Assembly (NCBI GenBank): GCA_004352715.1
Contig: SCFE01000079.1
Span: forward strand, 1,641,985 to 1,705,984
From: Hofstenia miamia
Taxonomy: Eukaryota > Xenacoelomorpha > Acoela
DNA length: 64,000 nt
Direction: 5' to 3'
A program made the translations under genes and the position numbers. Position 1 is the stretch's first letter, and every line of letters starts with the position of its first letter. Below the pieces are notes generated by a model. It ran no database searches. It worked only from the letters and a program-made list of their open reading frames with translations, and had not been told where the DNA came from. Below are positions 14,601-29,300 of this stretch, piece by piece.

Positions 14601-16835
14601 CGTATAGCATTTGTATACAATGCATAAAATTTATTTAGTATTTGAATACATTTTCTATTGCAAATAATTATTTATTTAATATAAGCATTTATTACGTACA
14701 GACTGCATCGAGTAAGAATTAATCGAGGCAGATATCTGATTGTATAAACATTAATGCAACAATTTAGCAGATTTTTTTTAAAGCATAACATTCAAATTAG
14801 AAAAGCTAAAGGTCAATGTTCATTTTCTTCTTATTCATTTAAACCGTATTCAGCTTAGGCATTTTGGGGCTGCTCAGGCCTGACGAAGGATTTTCTTCCT
14901 TTCCAAACTTTGGATTTAATGATGATACTATAAAGAAACTTTACATAATTATTCCTCACTTCGAAGTGACTCCAGTATAATTCCATCATTATTTAGGATC
15001 CATCGATTTTCAAAACTCACAGGTGCATTTCAATTTTTAATATTAAAATTACTTAAATTTGTATTTTCTACTAACATAAGTGTGACCATAAGTAGTATTT
15101 AAGGATACGCGACTCTCCCAACACAATAATAATCTTAGCTATGTCACCCAAACGGATCCATTAAATTTAGCTCAAACCGATGAGCGAAAGTGACCCGGTT
15201 TTAGTTGCACGCGAAAAGTTTAAAAATATTCTAGATTATACATTGTACTAAATTAATTTCTCAATAAGAAAATTTATGCGGTATTTAATTTAAATTTGAA
15301 AAAAAATTTTTGATGCATAAAATAGGTTTTTTTTAAGTGTTAAAAATCAAAAACATTTTGAATTTATAGTGAGTGCACGAACATTCAAAATTGAAAATTT
15401 GTAACGTACGAGGATTTAGTTAGAAATTGGATATCTAAAATAGCAGTGGTGCAAACTATATTAAGAGAGTCTAAAAATGACTTACCAAATAACTCTGCCA
15501 TCGTAGAGAACTATGATCATTACAAATATGGTCAATATATAATATGTGCAGTCACGCATCAGTGGATACCAATTTAGTTGAATAACCTAAACTAGGAAGG
15601 TAAAGTTAAGCACAATGATCAATTCTTTGTTTATAAATAGTTGTTTACAAATGGGCAATTGGTTTTACTCTTAACAATGATTCATGCAAGTCAATTTGGA
15701 AACAATGCTTCATTAATGAATTCAATAATCATTAATGAAGAACCAAATTATGAAATATTTTACGTATAGCATTTGTATACAATGCATAAAATTTATTTAG
15801 TATTTGAATACATTTTCTATTGCAAATAATTATTTATTTAATATAAGCATTTATTACGTACAGACTGCATCGAGTAAGAATTAATCGAGGCAGATATCTG
15901 ATTGTATAAACATTAATGCAACAATTTAGCAGATTTTTTTTAAAGCATAACATTCAAATTAGAAAAGCTAAGGGTCAATGTTCATTTTCTTCTTATTCAT
16001 TTAAACCGTATTCAGCTTAGGCATTTTGGGGCTGCTCAGGCCTGACGAAGGATTTTCTTCCTTTCCAAACTTTGTATTTAATGATGATACTATAAAGAAA
16101 CTTTACATAATTATTCCTCACTTCGAAGTGATCAGCACTATCGCTCAGAATTTTTGATGCCTGCATAATTTTTGGGGCTCCTCAGGCCTTAGGAAGGACT
16201 TCCTTCTTTTTCAAATTTTGGATTTAATGATGATACTATAAAAAAAACTTTGCATTGGCATTCCTCACTTCGAAGTGATCAGCATCATCAGCTCAGAAAT
16301 TTTGATGACTGCATAATTTTTTAATGAAGTCAATAAATATCAAATTTTGCGAATTTTTTGAAATCAATGAAATATTGGCTTAAACCTTGAAAATGTCGGA
16401 ATTGTAGGAAATTTATTTCTAAGTCATCTAATGTAATTTTCTGTTCTCGTTATTTAGTGTTTCCATACTAACAATAGTGTCAATGACTCCCTCTGATTGA
16501 AAAGGGTTCAAGTAACATTATTGCATTTCTATTGTCTGTAGCATTCATTACGCTATAATATTTTGCCAATCAACTGATCTTGTCGTAGCTCGCCCACGAA
16601 ATTTTCGTTTATGAAGAATTAGACTCCCATGCATCCGTAGTAAGCGAAACATTTAGCTCGTTGTTTAATGGAATACGTCATCAAATGTTGCCGTTGAAAT
16701 ACTAATAAATGTTTTTGAAAAATTCCTATTTACTGCATTCAAATTGTTTAAATTGTAAATTTTCTAGAAAATTAATAATTTTCAGAAAAAAATATCAAAC
16801 TCATAATTTAAGGTAACTGGTAAAAAATATTATAC

Positions 16836-16873
<38 letters not shown>

Positions 16874-19800
16874 TATATTATATACATACATAAATATATA
16901 TATATATTATATTATATATTATATGTGTATATATATAATATATATATACCATATAATATATTATATAAATATAACAAAAATTTTTATAAGCATAGAATTT
17001 AGGACTGTTTCAAGTTCTAGGTCAACCTTTTGAGCATGTCTTAAGACTAAAGAAGCATTGATTTTGCTTCCTTAACGTATAGCATTGGAAAAATTTCGCA
17101 AACATTTGCATAAAGCTACATTATAATTGCTATTAAATGTAATTTTTTAGATAATACACACTGTGTTATGCCCAATATAATGGCTATATTTAATTGAAAA
17201 CAAAAATTCAAACAATTTGGTTCAATACTCTACGAAGCCAAACAAATATCTTTCCAATTTTAAAAACACTGGAAATATGCTTATGAGAACTGATTTAGAA
17301 TTTGAATTCTATTCGAGAAACTTCAAAATATCAGTGTTGGCATGTATTTTTTTAAAATATTCTCTGGAGTTTATCTCAAACTTATGAAAGAAGTTAATTG
17401 AGTGAAGTATGAGAAGCATTCGTGATGCCTTGTTGATGTCAACATAAACATTTGCTATTATATACTTGGAATCGCTTCAATTACAAAATCAATAATCACA
17501 ATCTGCTTCTACCAAATCTGGTACATGGTAAACATTTGATGGTACACGCTGCTGTCTTATAAATACAGTTGACATATTGTAGTCCAGTAAAAAAAAATTT
17601 ACTTCGATCTTTAAAAATTACTTGCATTATTTGAAATATCAGTTTTCACTCTGTTTAAAGAGCCTCTTTCACATGTTAAATACTTGGGCAAATAGCGATT
17701 GATCCAACTAGTTTTATTAGGAGTGGATACATGCACTCTGATTAGTAGCCGTATTATCTCAATTTAATTACTCCACTATATCAGATTAAGTCCTTTGCTT
17801 CAAGCAATACTGTATAGGTGAAATATTGGTAACTTGCCAACAAGGAGTTCTTAATTTAAGAAGTCCTTGCTAGCCAATCACTTCAAATTATAAAAAACTT
17901 TCTAATTTTAATGTAAAAAATCAGAGTTCACAAAACTAAATTTCTTTTACTAAAATCAGATTAGTAAAGCTATTTTTGCAAAGAATTTGATGAACAATTG
18001 CAACTCAGTTATGTTACTCAACATCTCGTCTGAAAGAGTTTATTTTCTCTTTACTCGTAGCAACAATCATAAAAAAGCGAACTGAAACAAAATGGATGAC
18101 ATACTATATATATAGGATGACAAAATAATAGTGCACGAGATTTTTACAAATAATAAATGAAATATGCATTAAAAATTGAGTCAATTGCTGTGATGCGGAA
18201 GGAAGTTAATTGGTGGAAGTGAGTATGATATCGTTCGCGATGGGAGATCTGCCTTGTTGAGGTGTGATGGTATCCATCGGACTGAAACAGCCTTTATCCT
18301 AGCCAGCATTGTAATAAAGATAGACATGAAATACGGTAATGAGTTTATCTTCCCTGAGTTGGTAGCTCTCGCCAAGGCCATATTATCGGTAAAAATGGTG
18401 TCACCATAGTTGCAAATGTATAATGTGATAGCTAATGCGTGTGCCTCTTTAAAAAATATATTGAGAGCCGGCGAGGTAGTAAAGGAAAATTGGCAATCCT
18501 CCGGGGTATGTATCCCTAGCGCAAAGTCAGACGCGTCTGAGTACCAGATCTGTGACGAATTAGAATATGGGAAAGGGTCCCATGGCATGACGAAAGAAGC
18601 GTTTCTGATAAGAAGGGTAGTCAGAACTTGAGCAGACTGATGTTTGTCACCTTGAGGATTGCACAAAGGAGTGATGACATTGTATGTGCCAATAATCGGC
18701 CATATAAAAGAGAGGTGGCCTAGTACTATTTGCCGTTGTTTCTCAGATAATAAAGCAATAGGAAGCTCTGCGATAAGTTTTGTTATGAAGATCCTCTCGG
18801 GTGTAGCGGAAATAGTAGAATCGTGTAAATTTAAATTGAAGCCTAGAAATGGAATAATAGGGGAGATGCTAGAGGTAATATCAATTTGTATACATTTTAT
18901 GCCTAATTCCTCAATGCGCTGATGCCATTTCTGAATTTTACGAAGGTGTTTAGGTAGAAAGATCATAATAAGATTATGAACGTGAGCCCAAGAGGCGTGT
19001 AGGAAAGGTCGAATAGGTTTTAACAGATAGTTTGATAGAAGTTGGCAAGGTGCCGCGGAGTATGATAGACCCATAGGAGCCTTCAAAAATTCGTATCTTA
19101 TGCCGTTATGCGCCAAAAACGAAGTCTTATATCTGTCAGCAGGACGTATATCTAAATGGTAATAGGCATTTTTTAAATCAAACGTGCTAGCAATGTGATC
19201 AGAAGAAGGTGGAAAGCGTCTTATGATTTTTAAGAAGGAAGGAGTGTAATACTTAATCGGACTTGTCAAAGGCGTCAAATGTGAATAGTCGATAACCATT
19301 CGAAATTTCGAGTTGTTCTTAGGAACGAAGAAAGCGCGCGATGCAATAGGGGATCGCCTGGGAGAAATTTGAATTATGCCGGCTCTCAAGTGAGCGTCGA
19401 GTATCGAATTAGCGTGTTGAAGTTTTAAGTTATCGTTAATGCGTGACGGTTTCTTAACTACGTGAGCCCTGAATTCCCTAAGTGATATATGTACTTCCAT
19501 TAAAAAGCGTACTCGGTCTGGCATACCGGTGAACTCTGCTAAAGCGTCCCAGTCAATGGATGCGTTGTGAAAATTATAAGTAGTATCAAGGAAGAGGCTT
19601 GTGATAATTAATGTGCAGGTAGGTGTTTTATCTCATCAAATATATTTAGTTGCCTCATGATATTTCCACATAGATTTAGAAAAATTTCTACAGGAATAAA
19701 CAATTTTGATAGAAGCCATCCTACTTGCATAGCAAGCTACTTATAATTTATTTTACCACTCAAATAAAAATGAATAATGAGATTTCTAGTTTTTTATTTT

Positions 19801-22800
19801 CAAACTAATTTATATATATGCAATTTACGAAGTCACGTATTCGCCGAATTTAAAATAGTAGACGCAAGAGTTATATTATTGATTCTGATAAATGAATTAT
19901 CTGAATTAAATTTGTATAAACACTTACTGACTTTGCAAATATTGCACAAAGTGCAATGATGCAGAAAATATTGAAGACTGCTGATCCAACAATTGTTCCC
20001 AGACCAATATCGTCTTTTACCACAAATACAGCTAAGTGATAAATTTATTCATAGAACATGAGATTACTTTAAAAATATAAAACTAGTGCTTTATCAAAAA
20101 ATAAAATAAAATCAGTTTTAAATTTTTCGCAAGAATGTTGAAAAAAAATTAATTAACAGTTAATCAATAGGAAATCAATAGTTCTAAAATATTTTGAAAT
20201 TTTGAAGTTTCGCAATTAATTAAAAATGGAATTCAAGCATTTTAGTCAATATTTAAATGAACGTAATCCAGTGCCTTATTGCGTTACAAGAATATCATTT
20301 GCAATATATATAAAAAATTACTTCTTTTTAGGAAAATGCAAATTTTTTAATTTAATTAATACTTGTATAGTAAAATTAATTTATCTATAACTACAAAGCA
20401 GTGCATGAACTTTGACAGCATAGTTATTGCAACAGCATAGTAACATATATTTATAAGACATGAAATAGAAATGCTTGATTTAAAACTCCTAAGAAAGGAA
20501 GAGGCATACATCGTCTATTTCAAGTATTAAGCAAAGAAGTGGTTTCAATGAATTCTATAAGTTTTTCATTTAAATCAGTTTATTTCGGGAATACATTATC
20601 GATTATTGTTGCCTAGCAACAAATGATTCAAAGATAAATTTTGCTTTAACATCATTTAATAATTATGAGAAAATATTGACATGCATTTCTTGGGTCAGTA
20701 TTTCACAGGAATGCATGCTTGCTCAAGAACGGTCAACAGTAAAATTGCAATGAACTTAAACCAAAGCAGCATATTGCTTAAATAAAATGTGCAACAAAAA
20801 TATATCATGACTTCTATCAATACCAAAGTCAAAAAATATGTTTTCCTCCCGAGATAAGGTCTTCAGATCGAAGACATTTATCTATAGGTTTATGTAGAAG
20901 TCGATGCGATTTTTAACTCTCAAAAATCTTGTTTGTAAATTTATCTTAACCATTTCAACAGGATTATATATATATATGTACATGCATTTATCTCAGGGTT
21001 GTGTAATTCCATGAATTTTGCAAGTTCGTTTATATAGTATTTAGAATAATTAAGCACCACTTTTTATTATAGAAGTTACACTTACTTCGAAATCTAATAA
21101 TTGTTTGCCATGTATCTTACTGATAAGTATATAGAATTTGATTCCACTGCTGTTAGATATACATTTTTCCATGCAATCTAGATAAAGATAAATTACCAAT
21201 TATAGATGTAAATAATTCAGGTGCTGAACTACCCGCAGCCATAAACGTCGCCCCGGCCACATCAGGAGGTACATGAAGTTCTAATAAAAGCTGTTACAAT
21301 ATATCAATATCATATTTAGCGTAATATTTGTAAAATATACTACAATCTATTGCATTAATTTACAGATTTAATGATTTGTTAAGTTTGACACGCGTAAAAA
21401 ACTTCAAGCAAGTAAGGTATGTGAAACGCACTTGTACAGATGCTCTCTAAGGATGGAACAAAGTAGTCATCGCAAATTTTGGCTAAGGCTATGAACATAT
21501 AAAAAGCAATAGCAATGTGGATGACAACAAATCCGCAACGTCGTTGAGTCTGCGTAAATATGTCATCTGGAAACTGAGTATATGCCTGCACTGAACAATT
21601 GGGCTTTCTGTGATGTTCGGCATTAATTTCTAAATATAATTTTTTTAAATTTTGTTGAATTTCAAATGTAAAAATGTAAAAATGGAAAATATTACATGTA
21701 TGTATATATATATATATATATTACAACCGGGTCAGTTCTTCATTGTGATTTAACTTTCAACTAAGCTTGGGGGAATTTTGTTACCCCAAGAGCTAATAGA
21801 ATGGGATTTTCAGCTCAAATCAAATAGGAAGAACCTGATGTTTTGTGACTTTTCCACATTTTTAAGTACATTTTGTCTGCGCAATATGGGAGCCAATCAA
21901 ACTTTACTTATTTCAATTCAACAAAAACATCAACAGACTAAGTTTGGGGTAAGAAATCAGCTGAGAGCTCTTGACTTAGGTCGAATTGCTAGTTTGTAAT
22001 AGTAATGTCATGCCTGAAAAACCCTAATGCTATGATTTCGTGAAAATTTTAACAATATTCATTTAGCGTGTACCCAAAAAACATCTAAATTGTGAAATTC
22101 TAACTCCTTTTAGCTTTTTCGGACAGATGAAAATGCCAAATTTATAAAAACTCCATTGTATCCTTGTTTTGAAAAGGTCATTAAATAACTTCCAGTGCCT
22201 AAATGTATGTTGTTGATAACTTCAAAAATATTTTTTTTCAGAACTGCCGATGTAAAAACGTCGTATTTCTTGAGCCATAAATTTGCATAAATTTAAAATT
22301 TCCAAAAAGCGTGAATGAAAAGAATTGCATTGTATGGGAAACAATTACTTCATCGATGCATGTACACAATGTGACTCTCTGACAATTGATTTCCTGTTAA
22401 TTCATTAAATTTCACTGAATATCATATTTAATTTCACGCTTTATATAAAACTTGGAAAATAGAGTGCTCGAATAAATATGGATTTTTTAAGCCTGTAAAT
22501 AACTTTATATACCAATGTTGGTTGTAAGACGATTTAGTAAAAACAAGTGTGAGTTGAATAAATACATATTTTTATTCAGTATTTGTGGAAAACATATTGT
22601 CAGATGGCCCTTATCTATTCGCAACAGACATTTTATTGTCTGTTTGAAAAACTTTGCATCCACCGCACTGAAGCGTTTCATTAACCCTGTAAATGTACAA
22701 CTAACTGCTAATAAGATACAAATTCATGTGATGTATAAAAAATATACTTTTTTGCAGTAATCTCATTCATATTTAATACTAATTGTTCTGAAAACATTAA

Positions 22801-25800
22801 TTGTAAAAAATTTTCACAAGAAAATTCTGTAATGTTACTCATTCAATGCGTTTTTCACTCGCAATACTAGCGATACTTGACTTTTCCCTGTATTGCGTCC
22901 ATTAAGCAAATGAATTCGCTTCATGGAGTGGATAACGGTAGAACACGTTTTTTTAAAAATTATCAGATTTAAATAAAATATATTGACGGTAATTGAACAT
23001 TTCTAGGTCACTTAGCAATAATTTAATTTCCCCTGAAATATTACATTATGTTTAATAGGCTTAATCAACACATTCAATTAGTTTGCAATAAATGCATTAT
23101 CTCAGAATTTTATTCATTGTGAATTTTGTACTATTCGACTGCAAATTCTAGATTTGAGTGTCATATTACTTAATAATTATAAAATATGCTATAGTTTTTG
23201 CTTACATATAATACGCTAAATTTATATTCACAAATTTCAGGTTAAGTGCACATTGTTATATCTGAATATTCAGCTTGAAATTATTCTAATATATTAGTTA
23301 CCATATATCAAAAGTATATTTTTCATGAATAAATACGGCCAAAACAACTTTATGTTTTAAAAATAGGGAGTAATGTGTTCTCCATCACTGAATGTTTGCT
23401 TACGTTTAATTGAAAGGTTCAATTAGAACAACTAAATTCATTGATGATTTGAAATAGCTGAATTACAAGCAAATCATATTTTCAAAAATTTTTTATCAAA
23501 AATGCAACCACAAGATTAAGGCTTCTGTGTGCAGATTGGCAAATATGCAATGCTATTTTGATATTTAATGCTGTATTATATATACATATGTATTTCTGTG
23601 TTAGGCACACATAATGCTAAATATCTTTAATAGCTGAGTTTTGCCATTTGTGTTCAAATTGATTATTTAATAAGTAACTGAATATTCTTTACTTGAATAT
23701 GCATTGTTATGTATGAGTTCGACACATGTTACACATTTTTGATCTTCCTAAACAATGACGTCAACATTTAAATAAATAAGAATTCTTCTACATTATTTGA
23801 GAAAAATTCGTCAATTTAACTCAATGTTTGATGCTTTCTGTCTCACTACGAATCACAAAGAAAGATTGTCAGCAAATGCATTAATTAGGGATATTCACGG
23901 TCGAATTTTCAATAACAGATCACATTAACCAATGCGAACATTATTAGCCTTTGACCTGTTCCAATAATCTTATTCAATGATATTTTAATAAAAGTACATT
24001 TTTAGCATAAGCAATTCAATTATGGGTTTATTGGTAATACAGATGGATATAATATCTCAACCATTTTCCAAACTACTTAATTACTGTGAAAGCTAGCACT
24101 GGATTTTATATATGTATGATAGACACTGAAGAAAAATATTTTAAAATAATTTTCATCTTTGAAATTTTGAGTTTACTTGATATTTCTACTAATATTTTAA
24201 ATAAAATTTTTTCAACATCAGATATTAATGCATATAAAATACTTCATGATACAAATATATATATATATATTAGAGCTCAAAAACTCATCTCGACATTTGG
24301 AGTACTCGAAACCAACTTAATATTTGCTTGAATGGCATTAATTTTTTTTCCATTTTGCACATAATGTCGAGGAATCCATCATTCTTTAACTATTTATTTC
24401 AAATTATAAGCTGCTATGTTTGGTTTCTCTTATTTAGTTGACATATTGTATTTCTGTCTTAAATTTCTATAGGGTAGCACAGTTGTATATAGGTTAGCTT
24501 AACGAGAAAAGTAAGTCTACATATAATTCTAACTCATTTTCAACTCTCGAGTTTGTTGGTGATTGGTTGTTACCATGTAATCACACGGTCGCATGTCATG
24601 CTGCGTTCTCAGGTTTACCATGAAAACCTGTCGGTGCATTTATATATATAATTGTAATGAAGTTACACAATAGATTTTAATCTACTTTTAATTACTCTCG
24701 TCTGTCTTGAACTAACATTGTGACAGAGTATGAATTTCTTTAACCAAACCCTTTAATTCTTGACGCATCGAATATGGCGGATGAGTGGATACGTTGGCAT
24801 CGCGATTTTCAACTCTTTCTACAAGCGACAGAACTGGACACGAAATCTCACTCTGTAAAGGTTGGGCTACTTTTACGAACAATTCGTCCCCTTTGTAACG
24901 ACATCTTTGACAATTTTTTATGGGCTCCTTGTGAAGACAAAACCAACTTCAACGTAGTAATTAAAAGGTTTGAGAAATATTTCATCCGGACAAACAACGA
25001 AACTTTTGAAAGATTCAAGTTCTTTTCACTAAAAAAAGGACAAGAAAGCATCGACGCATTCGTCAATAAGCTCTGCAGTCTTGCTCGAAATTGCAATTTT
25101 CAGAATCTTACTGAGTCTCTAATACGCGACCAAATTATCATCACATTACCCGATGGAAATCTCCAACAAAGACTATTAAGGGAACCAAATTTAGATTTGC
25201 AAAGGGCCGTTGAGATTTGCAAGTGTGCAGAAGAAACTGCTGCTCAAATTTTGTCAATTTCCCCCGATCTACAAGATNNNNNNNNNNNNNNNNNNNNNNN
25301 NNNNNNNNNNNNNNNNNNNNNNNNNNNNNNNNNNNNNNNNNNNNNNNNNNNNNNNNNNNNNNNNNNNNNNNNNNNNNNNNNNNNNNNNNNNNNNNNNNNN
25401 NNNNNNNNNNNNNNNNNNNNNNNNNNNNNNNNNNNNNNNNNNNNNNNNNNNNNNNNNNNNNNNNNNNNNNNNNNNNNNNNNNNNNNNNNNNNNNNTTTTA
25501 AACATAAAACAGACAAAATCGATTTCTTTAGACAGAAAAGTTTTTTTGGAAAAAGACAAAAAGGGACCCCCCCTAAAATGCAAATGTCTAAAAACTTTAA
25601 TTGGGGAAAATGGGGACGTACTCATAAAAAAAAAAATTGCCCGGCTGTGGGACGTGTTTGAAAAAAATGGGGTAAAAAAAATCTTTTTGAAATATTTTGA
25701 AAATCAAAACCACAGAGCCCCACCCGAGCTGAAAACCAAGTGAGAGCCTCTTCAAGACAAATACAGCAATTCATCAGACGAAGCAGAAAGTTCATATGAT

Positions 25801-26362
25801 TGTGATATGTTGACGACTCATAGGATAAACGAGTATCCACCAAAATCAATTGAAACAATAGCTATAATCAACAAACGAGGAATCCATATGAAAATTGACT
25901 CAAGGCACAGTGAAATATGTTTTCATCAAAAGATCTAAAAGGTTTGGGCGAAAAAAAAAAACAGATACAAAGAGCCAACGGTCGTTTAACTGGTTATGGT
26001 GTAAATCAGATCGCTGTGACGATGGGAAGAAACAATATGACAAGAAAGATAAAATTCATTATTTGTTCAGAAAATGTGGATTATTACATTTGGAGCTTGT
26101 TATTAACAGAGCTTCAGAATTGTCGACGTGACAAAAAATCTATTAATGATTTGAAAACGAGCTTGGGAAAAGCTTGGAACGATATTCCACAAGTTACCCT
26201 TAAAAACGCTTCACAAGCTTGGATTTCTAGGTAAGGCACTGCTCTGAAGTTCACGGAAGGCGTTTTGAACATCTGTGAGTGCAATATAACATATGCCTTT
26301 AAAAATATTTGTAAATTTATTCTTTGTAAAAATAAATGGCAGTTTGACAAATTTTTTATATT

Positions 26363-26393
<31 letters not shown>

Positions 26394-29300
26394 TTCTATA
26401 TGGGCCCACCGTACTATAGAGTAAATATAAAAAATGACCCGACTTACAAAGACAATTATATAATAAAAGTCAACAAGTACGAAGTTCTGCACACGCTTGC
26501 ACAGAACATTTTAGTTCAGCAGTTTATTATTAAATTTAATTAAGATTAATAATATTTAGATAAATTTTTTGTATTTCGTACAAAATTTGAAATTTACAAA
26601 CTATTTCGCATTTTTTACTGTAGCAATAGAAACCTTAATCCCATTAAGAGAAGTTTCCTTTTATGAGGTAACATCAAAATGCAGGCAGATGATAGATGTG
26701 AGTAAAAGTCAATGGGATGGGATCGCTATTGGGATGGACGTCACGTGATATGTTATATTATTCATATGCAGAAAAGAAGCAGTTACGTTTGAAATCCATT
26801 GTTAATTACTTTCATATTGACCACAACACATCATTCATCACTTTATACTATTCAAGATCGTTACGTTTAACTTACTAGGCTTTTCAATTCAGGCTATTGA
26901 TCAACGTTCTCTTTTTATGATTTAGGAAGACAGGTGACATACTACAGTACACCAAATTTTTGTTTTTAGTGTTACATTGACCCTTTAATAAAAAAAGTTA
27001 TTTCAAAATATAGCTAAAGCCTATAATGTTGCAGGAAATTATTCAGAACCTTTGAATGAGATTCCTGTAATTATATAGACAATTGCACAATTCATTGTCA
27101 TGACAATTTAACGATGATCAAATTAAAATATATTATAACATATTTAATGCAAACTTGAAAATCAGTTAGAAATTACAAAACTCTCTAGGTTGTGGTTTTC
27201 TAAGGAAGAATAAGCATATAATGATTTAAGATTCATATTTTGATTAACAGACACAGTGCATTTGCTTTAACGGCATAGTTTGGCTATTTTCCAAAAGATG
27301 CTATGTCGCATTTAGCTACAGAATTATGCATGTAACTTACTAATTAGAAGAAAATGTTATATGAATTTACATGTTATCTGCATGAAAAGAGTCAAACATA
27401 TACATTGAATTTTGGCTCAGAACTTTAAATGGTTAAAATTTATTTTAAATTTGGAGTTAATATTGATTAGAGAGTAGCTCAGTCTGACAAAGCGATAAAT
27501 TACTCAGCTTTGAAGTACTAATCAGATTTTAGCTTCAATATTTCCTAAAAGCTATATTGCTCATCGATTTCTTATTTCAATATACAATTGCTGACCAATT
27601 AATTTGTAATACCAGCAGTAGCACACTGCACCAATTGCAAAACAGAAAGAAATCTGAGAACTTTCATTTTATAAATTTTTAATTTCATTTGGCGATGTCT
27701 AAGACATAAAGGACAAAGGACCACACATCCTCATATCAAATAAGTTAATGAATCAATTGACTTAATTTTGATTTTTTGCATCTAATGTTGCTTTAGTCGT
27801 CATGCAGAGAAATTACGTCATGATTTCGTCAATTCTCGTGTCGTAACTACTGAAATTAGTTATGCAGCCCTGCTATGCTGATTTAATATTTTGTATTTTT
27901 TAATTTTTGGAGGAATTTACTTCTTGTCATGCAAGGTTGTTAACATTTTGTTAATTATTATTAATTAAGAATTGTGCGTTTTTTTGCAAAAATTTGCATT
28001 TTTCGCAACACAGGTTCAACATTAAAACTAACTAAACTGTATATTCTCTATGCATCATTTACTTAGTAAAGTAGTTTTAAGTTCAGAAAATTAGGCAGTT
28101 AGTAGGATGAATTGATTGCTAAAATTTGGATTTCGATTCAGCCTGGAAAATAAATTCATTCGACCCCCCCCCCATTTTCTTCCACATTAAGCCCTTGATA
28201 CTTACTCAAAAAGCTCATAATAAGACGTAAATGTAATTAATTTTACTAATTTTTATTGGGGATAATATTTTTCTCATAAAGTGTTTATAAATATCTGATT
28301 TATCTTATGTATGGTAGTGTCCTAACTTTTTACCCGTAATATAGTCTTCCAAATTTTGATATGTTAGGAATGAATTCGAATGAATTCTATCATTTTAATT
28401 CCTAAATATAGTAGTAAATTTATTTCAAAAATAAATTCAAATTTTTATAATTTTTGACTTCATTAAAATAATGATGGCATCACATTTCTGAACATTATAA
28501 GTTCATGGTGCTTCATGAAAAATACTTATACAAAGTTATATTTTAATACAATAATCAAATCAGGTATGAAATCTTCCCCATGCCTGAGGAGACCAAAAAA
28601 TTTCAGTTTGAAAAGGGTTTAACTTAGAAATTGTAAATTTAATGTTTTATTTTTGACAAATGCAAAAGTATCATTGTTAATTCATTTTATATTAATTATA
28701 ATTATATTACATTACATTTTGATTTTGTGCTTGAACATAATAAATCTGTAGCAGAATTATGGAAGTTGGAGAAAAATCTAACACAAAAGAAATATTTTAT
28801 GTAAATTTTTGAATATGTTTCAGCGAATTAATTAAGGCGATTTAATTCACTGGATGGAATATAGCTTACTATTTGTAATTGAGACGCTTCAAATTTTAAT
28901 CCTGAAAAATCCCTCTGTAAAAGCTGAAAGTTTTGATAGAAATGTCACTTGATATTTAGATCTCTAGGGCTTCATTATCAAAAATCCAATATTGAAAGTG
29001 AAAAATATCGAAACCATCAATGTTCAATAATGCTTTATCAATATTGGTAATTGGTTAATAGATACAGGGCTCATAAAATAGAACAAACTTAAATACCAAT
29101 AATATATTTATACAATTCGAATAATTCGTATTAACGGTAATATGCTTGTAAAAATTCCATAAGGATTTCTAATGTCTGAAATTATATAGAATAAAATAAT
29201 AGAAAATAATTTATAATTAAAATTTATGCTTAAAATTATTAGTTTGTTACTGCAAACATTGGACATTTTCATGCCTAGCGAAGGAAACACCATTTTTCTT

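Larger units (their letters stand above)
13807..16130. repeat. Tandem direct duplication, 2 x 1162 bp, including NCKX exon 5
   Basis: Unit 1 is 13807-14968 and unit 2 is 14969-16130. By eye only two differences were found: A14810 versus G15972, and G14913 versus T16075. The units abut with no spacer. Each ends exactly after the palindrome CACTTCGAAGTG (14957-14968 and 16119-16130). Each carries one intact copy of the 101-nt NCKX exon 5 with its splice sites. Near-identity means either a very recent event or two haplotypes placed in series by the assembler. Confidence 0.97.

Noticed and set aside
24848-25096. Minus-strand frame opposite gag
   Set aside because: Shadow of the gag coding strand.
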